Source: Euplotes cf. woodruffi 2 WChen-2021
Taxonomy: Eukaryota; Ciliophora; Spirotrichea; Euplotida; Euplotidae
Reading direction: 5' to 3'
Assembly: GCA_021441665.1 (NCBI GenBank)
Contig: JAGYYN010040742.1
Span: 1 to 32,202, forward strand
DNA: 32,202 bases
Each line of letters opens with the position of its first letter. Positions within the stretch are counted from its first letter, which is position 1. A program made the position numbers and the translations under genes. The notes beneath the pieces are model-generated. The model saw only the letters and a program-made list of their open reading frames with translations, was not told the origin of the DNA and did not search any database. Shown piece after piece: positions 22,236 through 31,184 of the stretch.

Positions 22236-23455
22236 TTACTTACTTTTTCTAGAGTTCTTCATCATATTAAACTTCCTTGCGTGATCTTGTGACTTGGTGA
22301 TGTGGAATTCGTTAATCATCGAAGCAACCTCATAGAACTTCTTGCTTCTTGCAATATCAAAAGCAGTGTTTCCCTCGATGTCCTGGATTAAATAATTTAT
22401 TTTTAGCTTGAGCAGTTTATCAAGAGTCTGTGCATTTTCAAATCTCGCAGCCCAGTGGAGTGCAGTTCTGTTGAATTTATCAACCATATTGATATCAGCC
22501 CCGTTTTTAACCAAATACTCCATTGTTGTTGTATACCCATTGAACGAAGCATAGTGAAAAGGCGTCCAGCCGTCCTTTGTCTTCACATCAATATTGATTT
22601 CGTAGTTATTTCAAATAAAACTCAAGGATAGTGAGTTTTCCTTCTCTAGCAGCAATATGAAATGGAGTCTCACCCGCGTAGTTTTTCATATAGTGGTCTC
22701 CGCCCTTTTTCGCGAAGTGCTCGAATAACTTTTCTCTTCCGAACTCAGCTCAAACATGCATTACAGTGTCGCCAGAAGGCCGAATGATCTCGTTTGCGTC
22801 GATGCTTTCACGAGATGCAAGTTCGACGACCTTTTCATGTCGATTTCGTTGAATGAAGTAAACAAAGTCTTCGTAATCCTCCCAGATCGAAGCTTCGAAG
22901 AACACCTGATAGTCAGTGGTATCAAATAAATCCCGCATGTAAAAAGGTTCTTTATTTTTCTTCGACATTTATAAAAAGATCGTACTCTTCGGTGCCTTGC
23001 TTTTCTTTAGGGACTTGTGAGCTCATCATTATTTGTTTTGCAGCTTTTCTCATCAATTTTTGCTTTAGCTTCATTCTCAGTTCTTCTTTTCGCTTCATTC
23101 TGATTTGCTTATTTCTTGTCGGGGTTCGGCTCTGAAGCGACATCGATTTCAATATCAGCCTCGAGATTTTCACTGTTCAAGTCTGAGTCACACACAGACT
23201 CTGTGTTCTTCTCACTGAGCCTGACGTAGTTTTCTAAAGTGATGATGCAGAGCAAGAAGTACCTGAAGCTTTTAAAAATCCAATAGCGGAGGTAGACTTA
23301 TCTCCGCGGAGCATCGAAAGCTCATCGATGTTATGCTTGTCTGTATCAGAATCAACTTCCATTTTTCTTTTTAAACCCTCTTTTGGCGATTGCTCGTCGA
23401 CTTCATACTGGTTGTCTTGGTCTTTGTTTTCAATTTCAGCATCGTTTGACTCCAT
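22236..23455 (-). CDS. Ankyrin-repeat protein needing three +1 frameshifts
   Basis: Exons 23455-23263 and 23233-22236 with a 29-nt intron; with three +1 slips the total is 396 codons (395 aa). The N-terminal third is acidic then basic (KQIRMKRKEELRMKLKQK). The C-terminal half holds at least four ankyrin repeats: SGDTVMHVCAEFGREKLFEHF, GETPFHIAAREGKLTILEFYL, DGWTPFHYASFNGYTTTMEYL and NRTALHWAARFENAQTLDKLL. One TGA Cys lies in the first repeat. Frameshifts: AAA-TAA at 23111, 22954 and 22608. The last falls inside a repeat, between LEFYLK and NYEINIDV, so repeat periodicity confirms it. Ankyrin repeats mediate protein binding; the partner cannot be inferred. ATG 22968 would give a shorter protein, but coding continues upstream in the other frame. 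Confidence 0.88.
22606..22611 (-). other. +1 frameshift site AAA-TAA inside an ankyrin repeat
   Basis: Skipping T 22608 keeps the 33-residue ankyrin spacing between PFHIAA and PFHYAS repeats. Confidence 0.92.
22952..22957 (-). other. +1 frameshift site AAA-TAA
   Basis: Skipping T 22954 joins LFINVEEK to KEPFYMRDLFD. Confidence 0.78.
23109..23114 (-). other. +1 frameshift site AAA-TAA
   Basis: Skipping T 23111 joins EPNPDKK to KQIRMKRKEEL. Confidence 0.75.
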
Positions 23456-23533
23456 TTTATTAATTCAAATTTTTATAATTTGAGATCGGATATTGGTTTT
23501 TTTTATTTGATTTTACAGCTTATTTGGCATATT

Positions 23534-23543
23534 CATTGAAAAT
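23534..23543 (+). promoter_or_regulatory. E-Cbs-like breakage motif
   Basis: CATTGAAAAT, a full match in the 255-bp spacer 23456-23710, pointing toward the 23711-25639 gene but 167 nt from its stop. The spacer also holds AATTCAAATT near 23462, with a core pointing into the ankyrin gene. Confidence 0.4.
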
Positions 23544-23710
23544 ACAATTTTTCTTTGACTTAAGAATTAATTGTTTAAAAAAAAAACATCAACACAAGAC
23601 ATAAATATTTCACCTTTTGGCTCACTTGATTTAAGAATATATTTAGTGTGAATAAAATTGATTGTAATCGTTAGATGAATTATGACTAATACTTCCAACT
23701 GAAAGGTTGA

Positions 23711-25639
23711 TTAATTACCATCGAATTTCGGCACCTTCCATATAAATTGGTTTTTATATGAAGTATCAAATCCTGCTTTTGAATTGCCAACAGTAAAGCT
23801 CGATTTAATTGACTTGGCTCTGTTTCTTTGCAACAAATTTGCCCCTTCATGCTGGATTTTACCCACGGTTCCTTTAATCTCAGTAAATCCAATGTTTGCT
23901 GAAGATCCCATTGTGCTTTTTGAGTGAGCTGGAGGTAAGTTATCTGAGATCGTTGAAGATAAAGTTCCTGTGCCTGTTTTCTTCTCAACTTGGTTAAATG
24001 CAAAGTTTGTTTTCCAGTAGTCCATCGGCAACTTTTCCTTTTGGACTCCTCCAGTCATGTATCTTCTGCTGCCTATGTTGTTGAGATCGTTAGTGAAGTC
24101 AGAACCCTTTACGCCACCATTTTCAGTATATTTGAAGTTTTGCTTTTCATTTTTCTTTTTGAGGGTCTCTCATTCTTTTAGTATTTCGTCTCATTTCTTC
24201 ATGCCTTGAGAGACATCAACGCTTGGAATTCTTTTGTGAGTATCTTTGCCATATCCGAGGTTGAATGCGTGGGAGAGCAGACTTCTCTTCAGCTGCTTGT
24301 TGACTTGGTTCAAGTCATTTGCTGCAATCGAGGCATCACCAGCGCTATCCCCGTACATATTTTGCTTTGATTCTAATGGTTTTTCTCTTGCGGGACTTCC
24401 ACAAATAAAAAAGCTCTTTTTAAAATTGGAGTTTTTAGCGTTGTCGCTGTTCGACTCGTCAATTGTATTTTTGTTGTACGTTTGGTAACTCGACTTGACT
24501 TCAGTTTGAGAGTTGCTGTTGTAGTTGCCAAAACGGACATTTTGCTTCTTCATAAAGTCGTGGACTTCTTTATCCTTCATCCTTTCGTTTGTTGAAACTT
24601 GGCTTTGCTTGAAACTTTCCAGCGCTGTTGTCTCGACTTGCTGTGACTTCTGATATTCTCTCAAGTCTAAGAATCCTTCAGTAATGTGGTGCTTTTTATT
24701 TAGCGGGGAGTTGATGCTTGACTTCAGTAGGTGAGTCTTGCTGAAGTTGTTTCTGTTAATCTCCCAAAATACTTTTGGATCGTTCTTTAATGAATTATTA
24801 GCGGCAGATTGAATTTTTGAATCTGGCTTTTCGTCGTAATACGCTGGATCTAAATAATTTAAGGATTAAGACAAATCAATCATCTTTGATAGTCGTTAAT
24901 TAAAATAAAACCAATACTTTTATTTAAAGTAGAAGCTGCCTTTGTGCTTTGAAATACTGAATTATGAGAACGGTCGATTAACTGGTTATTTGCAGGGATC
25001 TCTCGACGTTCACTGTTCTCTTTAACATCTAGCCCCGTTCTGCTTTTATGCGCCTGAGAGTCAAACGACTTCACTGCTGCATTCGCCCACGCATTATGAG
25101 TACTCGACATCATCTTTTTGATTTTGTATGCAGAAGGCTGTTTGTATTTCTCGTCCTTCGCCTCCTTTGACAAAATAACTTTGTCAACTGCGATTGAGGA
25201 GGAGTTGTACTCAGGCTTAAAAGAGCCGAGTTTAAAATTTTGAGACATCAGTCTTTGCTTTACAGTTTCCGCAGCTTCCTTTATTTCTCTTGAGACATTT
25301 GCCATTTCTTGAGTGCTGGCTCGAGGGCTCGATTGCTTGAAGTAGTTAGATTTATCTTTTCCGAATACAATGGTCTCCTTGCGATACTTTGCTTGGATCT
25401 GCTTGCGCTCATTGCTGTTGTCCTCCATCGGGTATGAAGGCTTTACAAAGGAATCCTTCATAGTGGAAGTAGCCCCAAGGCCCTTAACATCTGTCTTCAA
25501 GCTTAGCGAATCTCTGTTTAAATACTCTTTGATTGACTTTCTACTTATTCGCCGTTATATACTGGGCACCGTTATTCGGCGAAAGAGGATCCTGTCTTAT
25601 ATCAAACTGGAATGGGTTTTGGTTCATGCCGATGTTCAT
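23711..25639 (-). CDS. Hypothetical protein with recurring F-x-LG/FG motifs (about 619 aa, one +1 frameshift)
   Basis: Exons 25639-24918 and 24849-23711, one 68-nt intron, 620 codons with a +1 slip at AAG-TAG (T 25543). Two TGA Cys codons lie near 24165-24193. It is hydrophilic, Ser/Asn/Lys-rich, without membrane segments. A short motif recurs about every 60-120 residues: TIVFGKDKSNY, NFKLGSFKPEY, NVRFGNYNS, AFNLGYGKDTHK, NFKYTENG and FAFNQ. This degenerate FxLG/FG-[ST]-x-Y pattern is reminiscent of long axonemal or microtubule-associated proteins, where short repeats bind the lattice. That role is an inference only. A full E-Cbs match (25651-25660) lies 12 nt upstream of the start. Confidence 0.75.
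25541..25546 (-). other. +1 frameshift site AAG-TAG
   Basis: The frame QYITANK ends AAG TAG A. Skipping T 25543 continues RKSIKEYLNRDSLSL into the long downstream frame. Both the slippery codon and the stop differ from the usual AAA-TAA. Confidence 0.65.
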
Positions 25640-25650
25640 TTTATTATAAA

Positions 25651-25660
25651 AATTTCAATT
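25651..25660 (-). promoter_or_regulatory. E-Cbs-like breakage motif
   Basis: AATTGAAATT on the minus strand, a full match, 12 nt upstream of ATG 25639 in gene-sense orientation. Confidence 0.55.
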
Positions 25661-26152
25661 ACAAATAAAAATTATTAGTTCAGCAATCCAATCATTGCTA
25701 AATATTTTTATAAAGAAGCTTATTTAGCATTGTTACTTTCTTTTTAATGATTTTTTATTTTAACAAGAAGAGAGATTAACCTTAATAAATTTTAATTAAG
25801 CATGTGACTAATTTTAAAATATAAAAAAAACTCATCGTATTATTTTTTAAAAAAATAGTGAATTATTAACAAATAACCAGCAGTGGATCTATAGCCAACT
25901 CAATAAATCGATTTATAATTTGAAATAGCTTTTGGTTATTTAAGACTAATTTGATTCGAAATAAGATGAAACAGAATCTCTCGTTTTATGATATTTAACT
26001 GACGGTTTAATTATTTAGCATTTAAATCTAAAAACGATACAGATAAAAATAAGGTTGAGGAGGAATTATCAGTTGCAATATCTATGTCTTACTTAATCCT
26101 CCATCTGCGATATATGTTTAAAAGTTGAATGAATATAATAAAATATACAAAG

Positions 26153-26300
26153 ATGCAAACGAGTATTAAGAAGCAATCGTGCTCAACAGTAAACAGCACC
26201 CCACGAAATGAACTTCACGTGTTAAGTAAGTTCAGCCGAAATAATGCTAACTTTTAATTTTGCAGTTTCAAGCGCTAAAAAGATCATGAAATTTGAATAA
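26153..26300 (+). CDS. Tiny spliced ORF (35 aa), doubtful
   Basis: Exons 26153-26225 and 26266-26300. The 40-nt intron has textbook signals (GTAAGT, branch-like GCTAAC, TTTTGCAG), which is why I list it. The product (MQTSIKKQSCSTVNSTPRNE...) has no recognised feature. It could instead be the spliced leader of a longer or non-coding transcript. Confidence 0.3.
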
Positions 26301-26887
26301 AAATAAACTTTAGCATAAAAATCAATATGTTTTAGCTTATTTCGACAGTATAGTGAAGCATTTTCAATAATTATTATGAATTTAATATTTAATGGTTGAC
26401 TGTCGGGTTTAAAATGCGAATCGAGAACTTACATCACACATTTGGTTTTAAACACAAAACTATAATAAACTATTAAAACTAGTTCTCCATAATTTCTTAG
26501 TCATTTTGTTCCGTTCGACAGCTAAAATACCAGTGCTGTTTTGAGGATTTTCGGTATTTTATTTTTGCTCAAAATCAAAATTACTTGAAATTTCAGCAAA
26601 TTTTGCAACCTCTTTCGTCAGACTGTTTGTCATAGTATTATATCAAGTATGAGGAATCGCAAGTTCATTATCAAAAATTTTAACTTGTTCTTGGGTGGAC
26701 ACAAAATTATACAAAATTACGAAAATCACGATTAAATATATTCGCACGTGCGATTCAAAATATCACTTTTTATAGATTTCTTAATTTATAAGTTATTAAA
26801 AATAACCTAAATTTTGGATTTTTTAAGTTACCGAATAAAACTATTAACCGAAGGTGAAATGTTGGATGTTTCGACGTCGTCCATCGA

Positions 26888-26952
26888 GTTTAGACTGAAG
26901 CAGGAGGCAATCAGCCGCCCTCTGCTTCAGCCAGTTAACGTTGAATCTAAAT
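26888..26952. other. Hairpin, possible structured RNA
   Basis: CTGAAGCAG (26895-26903) pairs perfectly with CTGCTTCAG (26922-26930). Outside it GTTTAGA (26888-26894) can pair with TCTAAAT (26946-26952), and inside GGC pairs with GCC. The local GC content is higher than its surroundings. Confidence 0.35.
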
Positions 26953-27187
26953 CCGTCACATTTCTATAAGAGTCTAAGTTATATAATTCTGTGTAAATCT
27001 AGCTTCAAACCTGACTTTTCGTATTTTTATTTGACTCTGAAAATATTTGAATTTTGGGTGCGATCAGGTGATATTCAAATTGTAGTCTTTTAGATTAACC
27101 AATCTCCTTCACGGTTTTGGATAAAAGAAATTGTCTGAGAGCCTGTTAGAAGCTAAATTTGAATCCAGCAGGCTAATTAGGACTTAT

Positions 27188-27870
27188 ATGGGAGAACGAA
27201 CTTCACTAAGAGGTTGATACAAAGCTGAATTACTCAGATGTATTTGTCAGAGGGACAAGGATAAGAAGCTAATGATGTTTTTTGTAGAAACAAGAAAATC
27301 GTGAATCAAGAACAAGCAGGTTATCATCAATAAACAAGTAAATATATAAGAGTCATCTTGTAGGATGGATTGGAGAGGAAACAGATCTTCGCTGCAATCG
27401 CCATCATCAGCATAACTATATTTGCAGTAATCGGATTTACAAATAAGACGGTAAGCATAGTTGTTTTCAATGAAATTTTCAACTTAAAATGATAAAAATG
27501 AGTTATTTGGATATGTGAAAAGATTAAGTTGTTTTTAAAGAAAATTCTGATTATTAGAGTTGCTTTTTTGACCTCCAGGTTGCAAATTGAACTTAATTTT
27601 ATGATATAGGTCATCAATTTACTAAAAGCACAGGATAAATTTACGAGCTTCCAACATCTGACAATTTTTGCGATCATAGCTGTAACGATCATACTTGTTG
27701 TCAGGTATGCAAAGATCAAATTGTATTTAGTGAATATCATCGCATTTTTATCTATTAAAACTGTGAGATATTAAATTAATCTTTAAATCTGAAGTCTAGC
27801 ATGAGCTTCTTCTCTTTTCTGCCGATAGCCTCAGATAAATAAAGTGAGGTTCGATAAGAGCTTTTCATAA
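27188..27870 (+). CDS. Small two-helix membrane protein (about 127 aa, one +1 frameshift)
   Basis: Exons 27188-27319, 27364-27450, 27610-27704 and 27800-27870; introns 44, 159 and 95 nt; +1 slip at AAA-TAA (T 27840); 128 codons in phase. The first exon is basic and has three Cys from TGC/TGT plus two from TGA. Two hydrophobic helices follow: IFAAIAIISITIFAVIGF and LTIFAIIAVTIILVV, separated by about 18 polar residues. The tail after the shift is short and basic (KVRFDKSFS). If the third exon is not spliced at 27705 it reads on to a TAA at 27770 with a third hydrophobic run (LYLVNIIAFL), which is an alternative end. No family recognised. Confidence 0.5.
27837..27842 (+). other. Possible +1 frameshift site AAA-TAA
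   Basis: Skipping T 27840 joins PIASDK to KVRFDKSFS and a TAA at 27868. It depends on the last exon being correct. Confidence 0.45.
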
Positions 27871-28260
27871 TAGTGTAAAATATTGATCAGAATTTATCGT
27901 AAAAACAAGTATACCATAATATTTTACAAACCATTTAAAATCCTTAAATATTTTTTTAATTTACCTCATTACTCTGTTAAGTATCCGTATTCAAATCACA
28001 GCTGCAATTGTTATGAGTAATCATATTACGTTCTAATACCCGACAGAAGACTTTATTCAGTTAACTAAAAATTAAAATATCGCTATTTTAAAAGCAACTG
28101 CTTAGACTGCGATAACACTCAGTCAAGTATGACCATCAAAAATCAGCTGAAAGCAGTGTTTATTGAGCTATAGGTCCCACCGAGTGCCATAGCACCGAAT
28201 GCGTATTTGTAGTAAATCTATTTTTAACGTTTATCGAATAGCATCTGAGGTGGATGCATA

Positions 28261-28290
28261 CCTGACTTTACCTAACTTTACCTGACTCTA
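28261..28290. repeat. 10-bp tandem repeat, three copies
   Basis: CCTGACTTTA, CCTAACTTTA, CCTGACTCTA in direct tandem, with a diverged fourth unit. On the minus strand each unit reads AGGTAAAGT, a combined splice acceptor and donor core. Confidence 0.6.
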
Positions 28291-28601
28291 ACTGAAATAC
28301 GAAAGTTATCAAATGTTAAGTGAAACAAGGTGACTACTGCTTCATCGACGCCATTCATGCTTGGCCTCTACCGCACAGCTCCTTCGTTTACAAATTAACA
28401 CTAAAATAATGATTTGAGTTTTTCTTGCTAAAATTTATTTTTCTCTATATGTTAATTTTATTCGTCAGCCCATATAACTAGTTGAAGCTTAGTCTTCTGC
28501 AATGTAAAGTTTAACGACGCATACCTGTGCTTTAAGCTGATTAAGATATGGCTATAAACTCAGCTGCAGTATCTTTGATCTTTTTTTAGCTTCTTTTAAT
28601 T

Positions 28602-28948
28602 TTAATTTATCAAAAATAATATGTAAAGAATTAGTAAATTGTCATCGTCGCGTAAATTTAAGTAATTTTCAAATCAAAATCCTAAAATTTTTAATCGAAA
28701 TATGTTATTTAGTCTCTGTTCAGCGTATCGTACCTTGCATAGCTTCTATTTGTCAGCTTTTACTGTACTATCGTCTTTTTTGTAATAACAACAGTAAATT
28801 GACTGAAAGCTGGACTTCTTATCATCCAGGAATAATTTTGTTTGAGTAACTTACAAATTCTTCAGTTAGCGTAAACCGACGCAAGTGAAATTTATTACCT
28901 GAAATGGAATTCTTTTAGCGAATTCATACCGATTTTTTGGTAATTCAT
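28602..28948 (-). CDS. Candidate small spliced gene (76 aa)
   Basis: Exons 28948-28899, 28859-28793, 28767-28734 and 28681-28602; introns 39, 25, 25... 52 nt class (39, 25 and 52 nt), all GT-AG and in phase, 77 codons with two TGA Cys. The first intron has a good branch-like GCTAAC. The C-terminus is hydrophobic (NLLILYILFLIN). No family recognised. Its ATG is only 45 bp from the divergent start at 28993, so one of the two starts may be wrong. Confidence 0.35.
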
Positions 28949-28992
28949 CGGTTTACCATCTGCCTTCAACTAGCCAATCAATTATTAAGTCC

Positions 28993-30775
28993 ATGTGTAT
29001 CTTGACCTCAGTATTAATTTCTTGCTATAGATTCACAAGAAAAGAAAAAGAATCTTTAAACGATGATAAGGTAAGCACGGTATTCAATTTTGGATTGGAG
29101 AAGCCCACTCGACAAATCCTAGAAATCAGCTATTGTGATTTTCACGAATCCCATAGCTTTTTCAACCTTAAATAAATCACCATTCCGCCATGTTGGCATA
29201 TCTGTGTTTTTTAGGCTGTTTTAACCCCAGTCACTGAGTTTATTTTGTTTTAGACTCAATCAGGACAGATGAGTTGTGATGAAAAACTCAAAAAGAAGAC
29301 GATCTCGTTCAAGCAATTCGAAAATCTTGGAGTTACGACAACTCAAAAGGAGAAGATCACTAGTTCAAGCCAATATGAAGTATATGCAAATGGTATTAGT
29401 TTTAAAGGTTGGTTACAGTTGCTCTTTAAATCCCCTTGACCATTATTTAACTTGATCTTTCACTATTCGCTTTACTTCAAAACTACTAAAGCTTCATTCA
29501 TATCCTTGTTAGTTAATCCTTGGTGGTGGAATGTGCTGATGAAGAGTATAGAATCAAAGCAAGTGGTCAAAGAATGCATTACAAGCATAAAGGCTCTCAC
29601 TGAGCCCTGTGATGGACACACATTTAGCTTGAATCGATTTCAGAACCTAAATAACACTATCTTCTCAAATACTGAAGAAGGTAAGCTTTGACTTGAGTCA
29701 AAATACTACTGAGGCTGTCTTTTCTAACTTGAAGCACTATAGAGTGAGACGAACTGTGCTTTGTGGCAGATGAACGAGTTGTTTACGAGCATTCTTCTAT
29801 TTCACCAGTTGGTGTGGCGAAATTAGGTCAGTCAGGTTTTAATTCTTTCAATAATTTCTAACATATTTCATTGTAAAACTCCATTTTGACATAGCTGAAG
29901 CTATCAATTGCTTCCTGTGAAATTTTACATACAAAATAGTTGCTAAATTTGTTATTAGAGAGGCTTTTGAAGTTAAAAATGTCACTAGATGTATTTTGAC
30001 TAATTTTTAGAGCTATGTGATTCAGTTCTTTACTTCTTGAGCACTTATCAAAAAATTTATCGAATTGTTTATTCATACTTTTAATTTAGCAGGTGGAAAG
30101 ATCAATTCACCTAAAAGTCAAGAGAAACCTGTCAAAAATGGCAAGGAAAACTGAGCATCAAGTATCAAGCAGTGCTTTAACTCAGGAGAGCTGAAGAAAC
30201 CAAAGACTTCGCAGAATAACTCAGTTGATGAAGATCAGGCTCAGAATTACGATGTTCAGCCTCAAGAAAAATCAGATTTCCTGTCATCAAAGTACTCTGC
30301 AGATGAGGTTTCTCTTCCCAAGAGGTTTCTCAGAAAATGCGGATGTGCGTCTGTAATGATTGTCGACGACTCTCCGTTCAACCTGCTGATTTTAAATGAA
30401 ATATTCAGCAAGATTATTCCTCCAGTTCACACATACAAGTCGGGTGAAGGCGACGCCAAGTTCAAGATTGACGAAGCATCCAACGGCAAGCAAGCACTAA
30501 ACAAAGTCAAGGATACAATGACGAAATCTTGCTGCAGAGGATACGAACTCATCCTTATGGATTTAAGTATGCCGATCATGGATGGTCCCACATCAGCAAG
30601 ACACATTGTCCAACTGCAGAAAGAAAGCAAACTTGGCAAGCATTTAAATATTGTTGCGGTCACTGCGTATGACTCTCCTGAGCATAAGGCGCTCTGTCGT
30701 TCATCTGGAATGAAAGGATTTTTGAACAAGCCCATCTCGATCCAAAATATTCAGGGCTGCTTAGTCGGTGAATAG
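28993..30775 (+). CDS. Protein with C-terminal response-regulator receiver domain (about 423 aa)
   Basis: Exons 28993-29070, 29254-29680, 29743-29826 and 30093-30775; introns 183, 62 and 266 nt; 424 codons, stop TAG. The C-terminal 135 residues are a complete CheY-like receiver: acidic pair Asp288-Asp289 (MIVDDSPFN), phospho-acceptor Asp353 (LILMDLSMPIMDG), Thr387 (AVTAYD) and Lys409 (LNKPI). This is typical of the receiver of hybrid histidine kinases. The upstream 280 residues show no H-box or HATPase motifs that I can see, only a polar region and a Trp-rich stretch (NPWWWNVLM), so it may act as a separate phosphorelay receiver. TGA Cys codons lie in exons 2-4. The first exon could instead run to 29203 with a +1 slip at AAA-TAA (T 29173) and a 50-nt intron, adding 44 residues; both models are in phase. 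Upstream exons cannot be excluded. Confidence 0.75.
29170..29175 (+). other. Possible +1 frameshift site AAA-TAA
   Basis: If the 28993 exon is read through its GTAAGC, 34 open codons end in AAA TAA. Skipping T 29173 leads to a donor at 29204 in the right phase. It competes with splicing at 29071. Confidence 0.35.
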
Positions 30776-31184
30776 GCCACAGGTGCAGCGCCAGAACTTT
30801 ATTATCAAATTTTTATTCATAATTAATCTATATAACGCTGTTGGTTAGCCATCTTCGGTCGCTCATCAGTTTAGATTTTAGAAAATAAACGCTGCTGTAA
30901 ATTTTGTGTTGATTTACTACTCAAAATAACACGGAGAATTTTTATTGAGAATTAAAATTAGATCTTAACTTACTTCTAACTAAGAAAATATTGAAGAAAA
31001 TATAGTAAAATTATTATGAATTATTTTTTTTCTCTCACTTTTAATTGAAAAATTTAATTATTGAGACTTCATTAAAACTGGTGATTTCAATACTTAAAAA
31101 TCATCTTTACTAATATTTTGATGTTTATTGAAATAAACAAATGAAAATATGTGGAAGAGTATTTTAACTCAAAATTTCAAATGA
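30776..31184. other. Convergent spacer with three E-Cbs matches
   Basis: 409 AT-rich bp without ORF. Full HATTGAAaHH matches: 31043-31052 (+), 31083-31092 (-) and 31126-31135 (+). The last sits in a palindrome GTTTATT-GA-AATAAAC and points into the 31185 gene. Confidence 0.5.

Larger units (their letters stand above)
25640..27187. other. Gene-poor AT-rich stretch
   Basis: About 1.5 kb with no sizeable ORF. It contains one tiny spliced ORF (26153-26300), an imperfect hairpin at about 26060-26105 (GGAGGAATTA ... TAATCCTCC), a stronger hairpin at 26888-26952, and E-Cbs matches at 25651-25660 and 26360-26369 (both minus). It may be germline-limited or hold untranslated RNA. Confidence 0.5.
27871..28992. 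other. Gene-poor stretch with weak spliced candidates
   Basis: About 1.1 kb. Besides the candidate at 28602-28948, the minus strand carries a possible 44-aa spliced ORF starting at ATG 28358. The tandem array at 28261-28290 would fall at its splice donor. Short coding-like fragments between 28480 and 28600 could not be assembled. No E-Cbs match lies near the neighbouring starts. Confidence 0.4.

Noticed and set aside
29858-30076. Minus-strand 72-codon ORF
   Set aside because: It lies inside the last intron of the receiver gene and has no splice or family support; probably chance.
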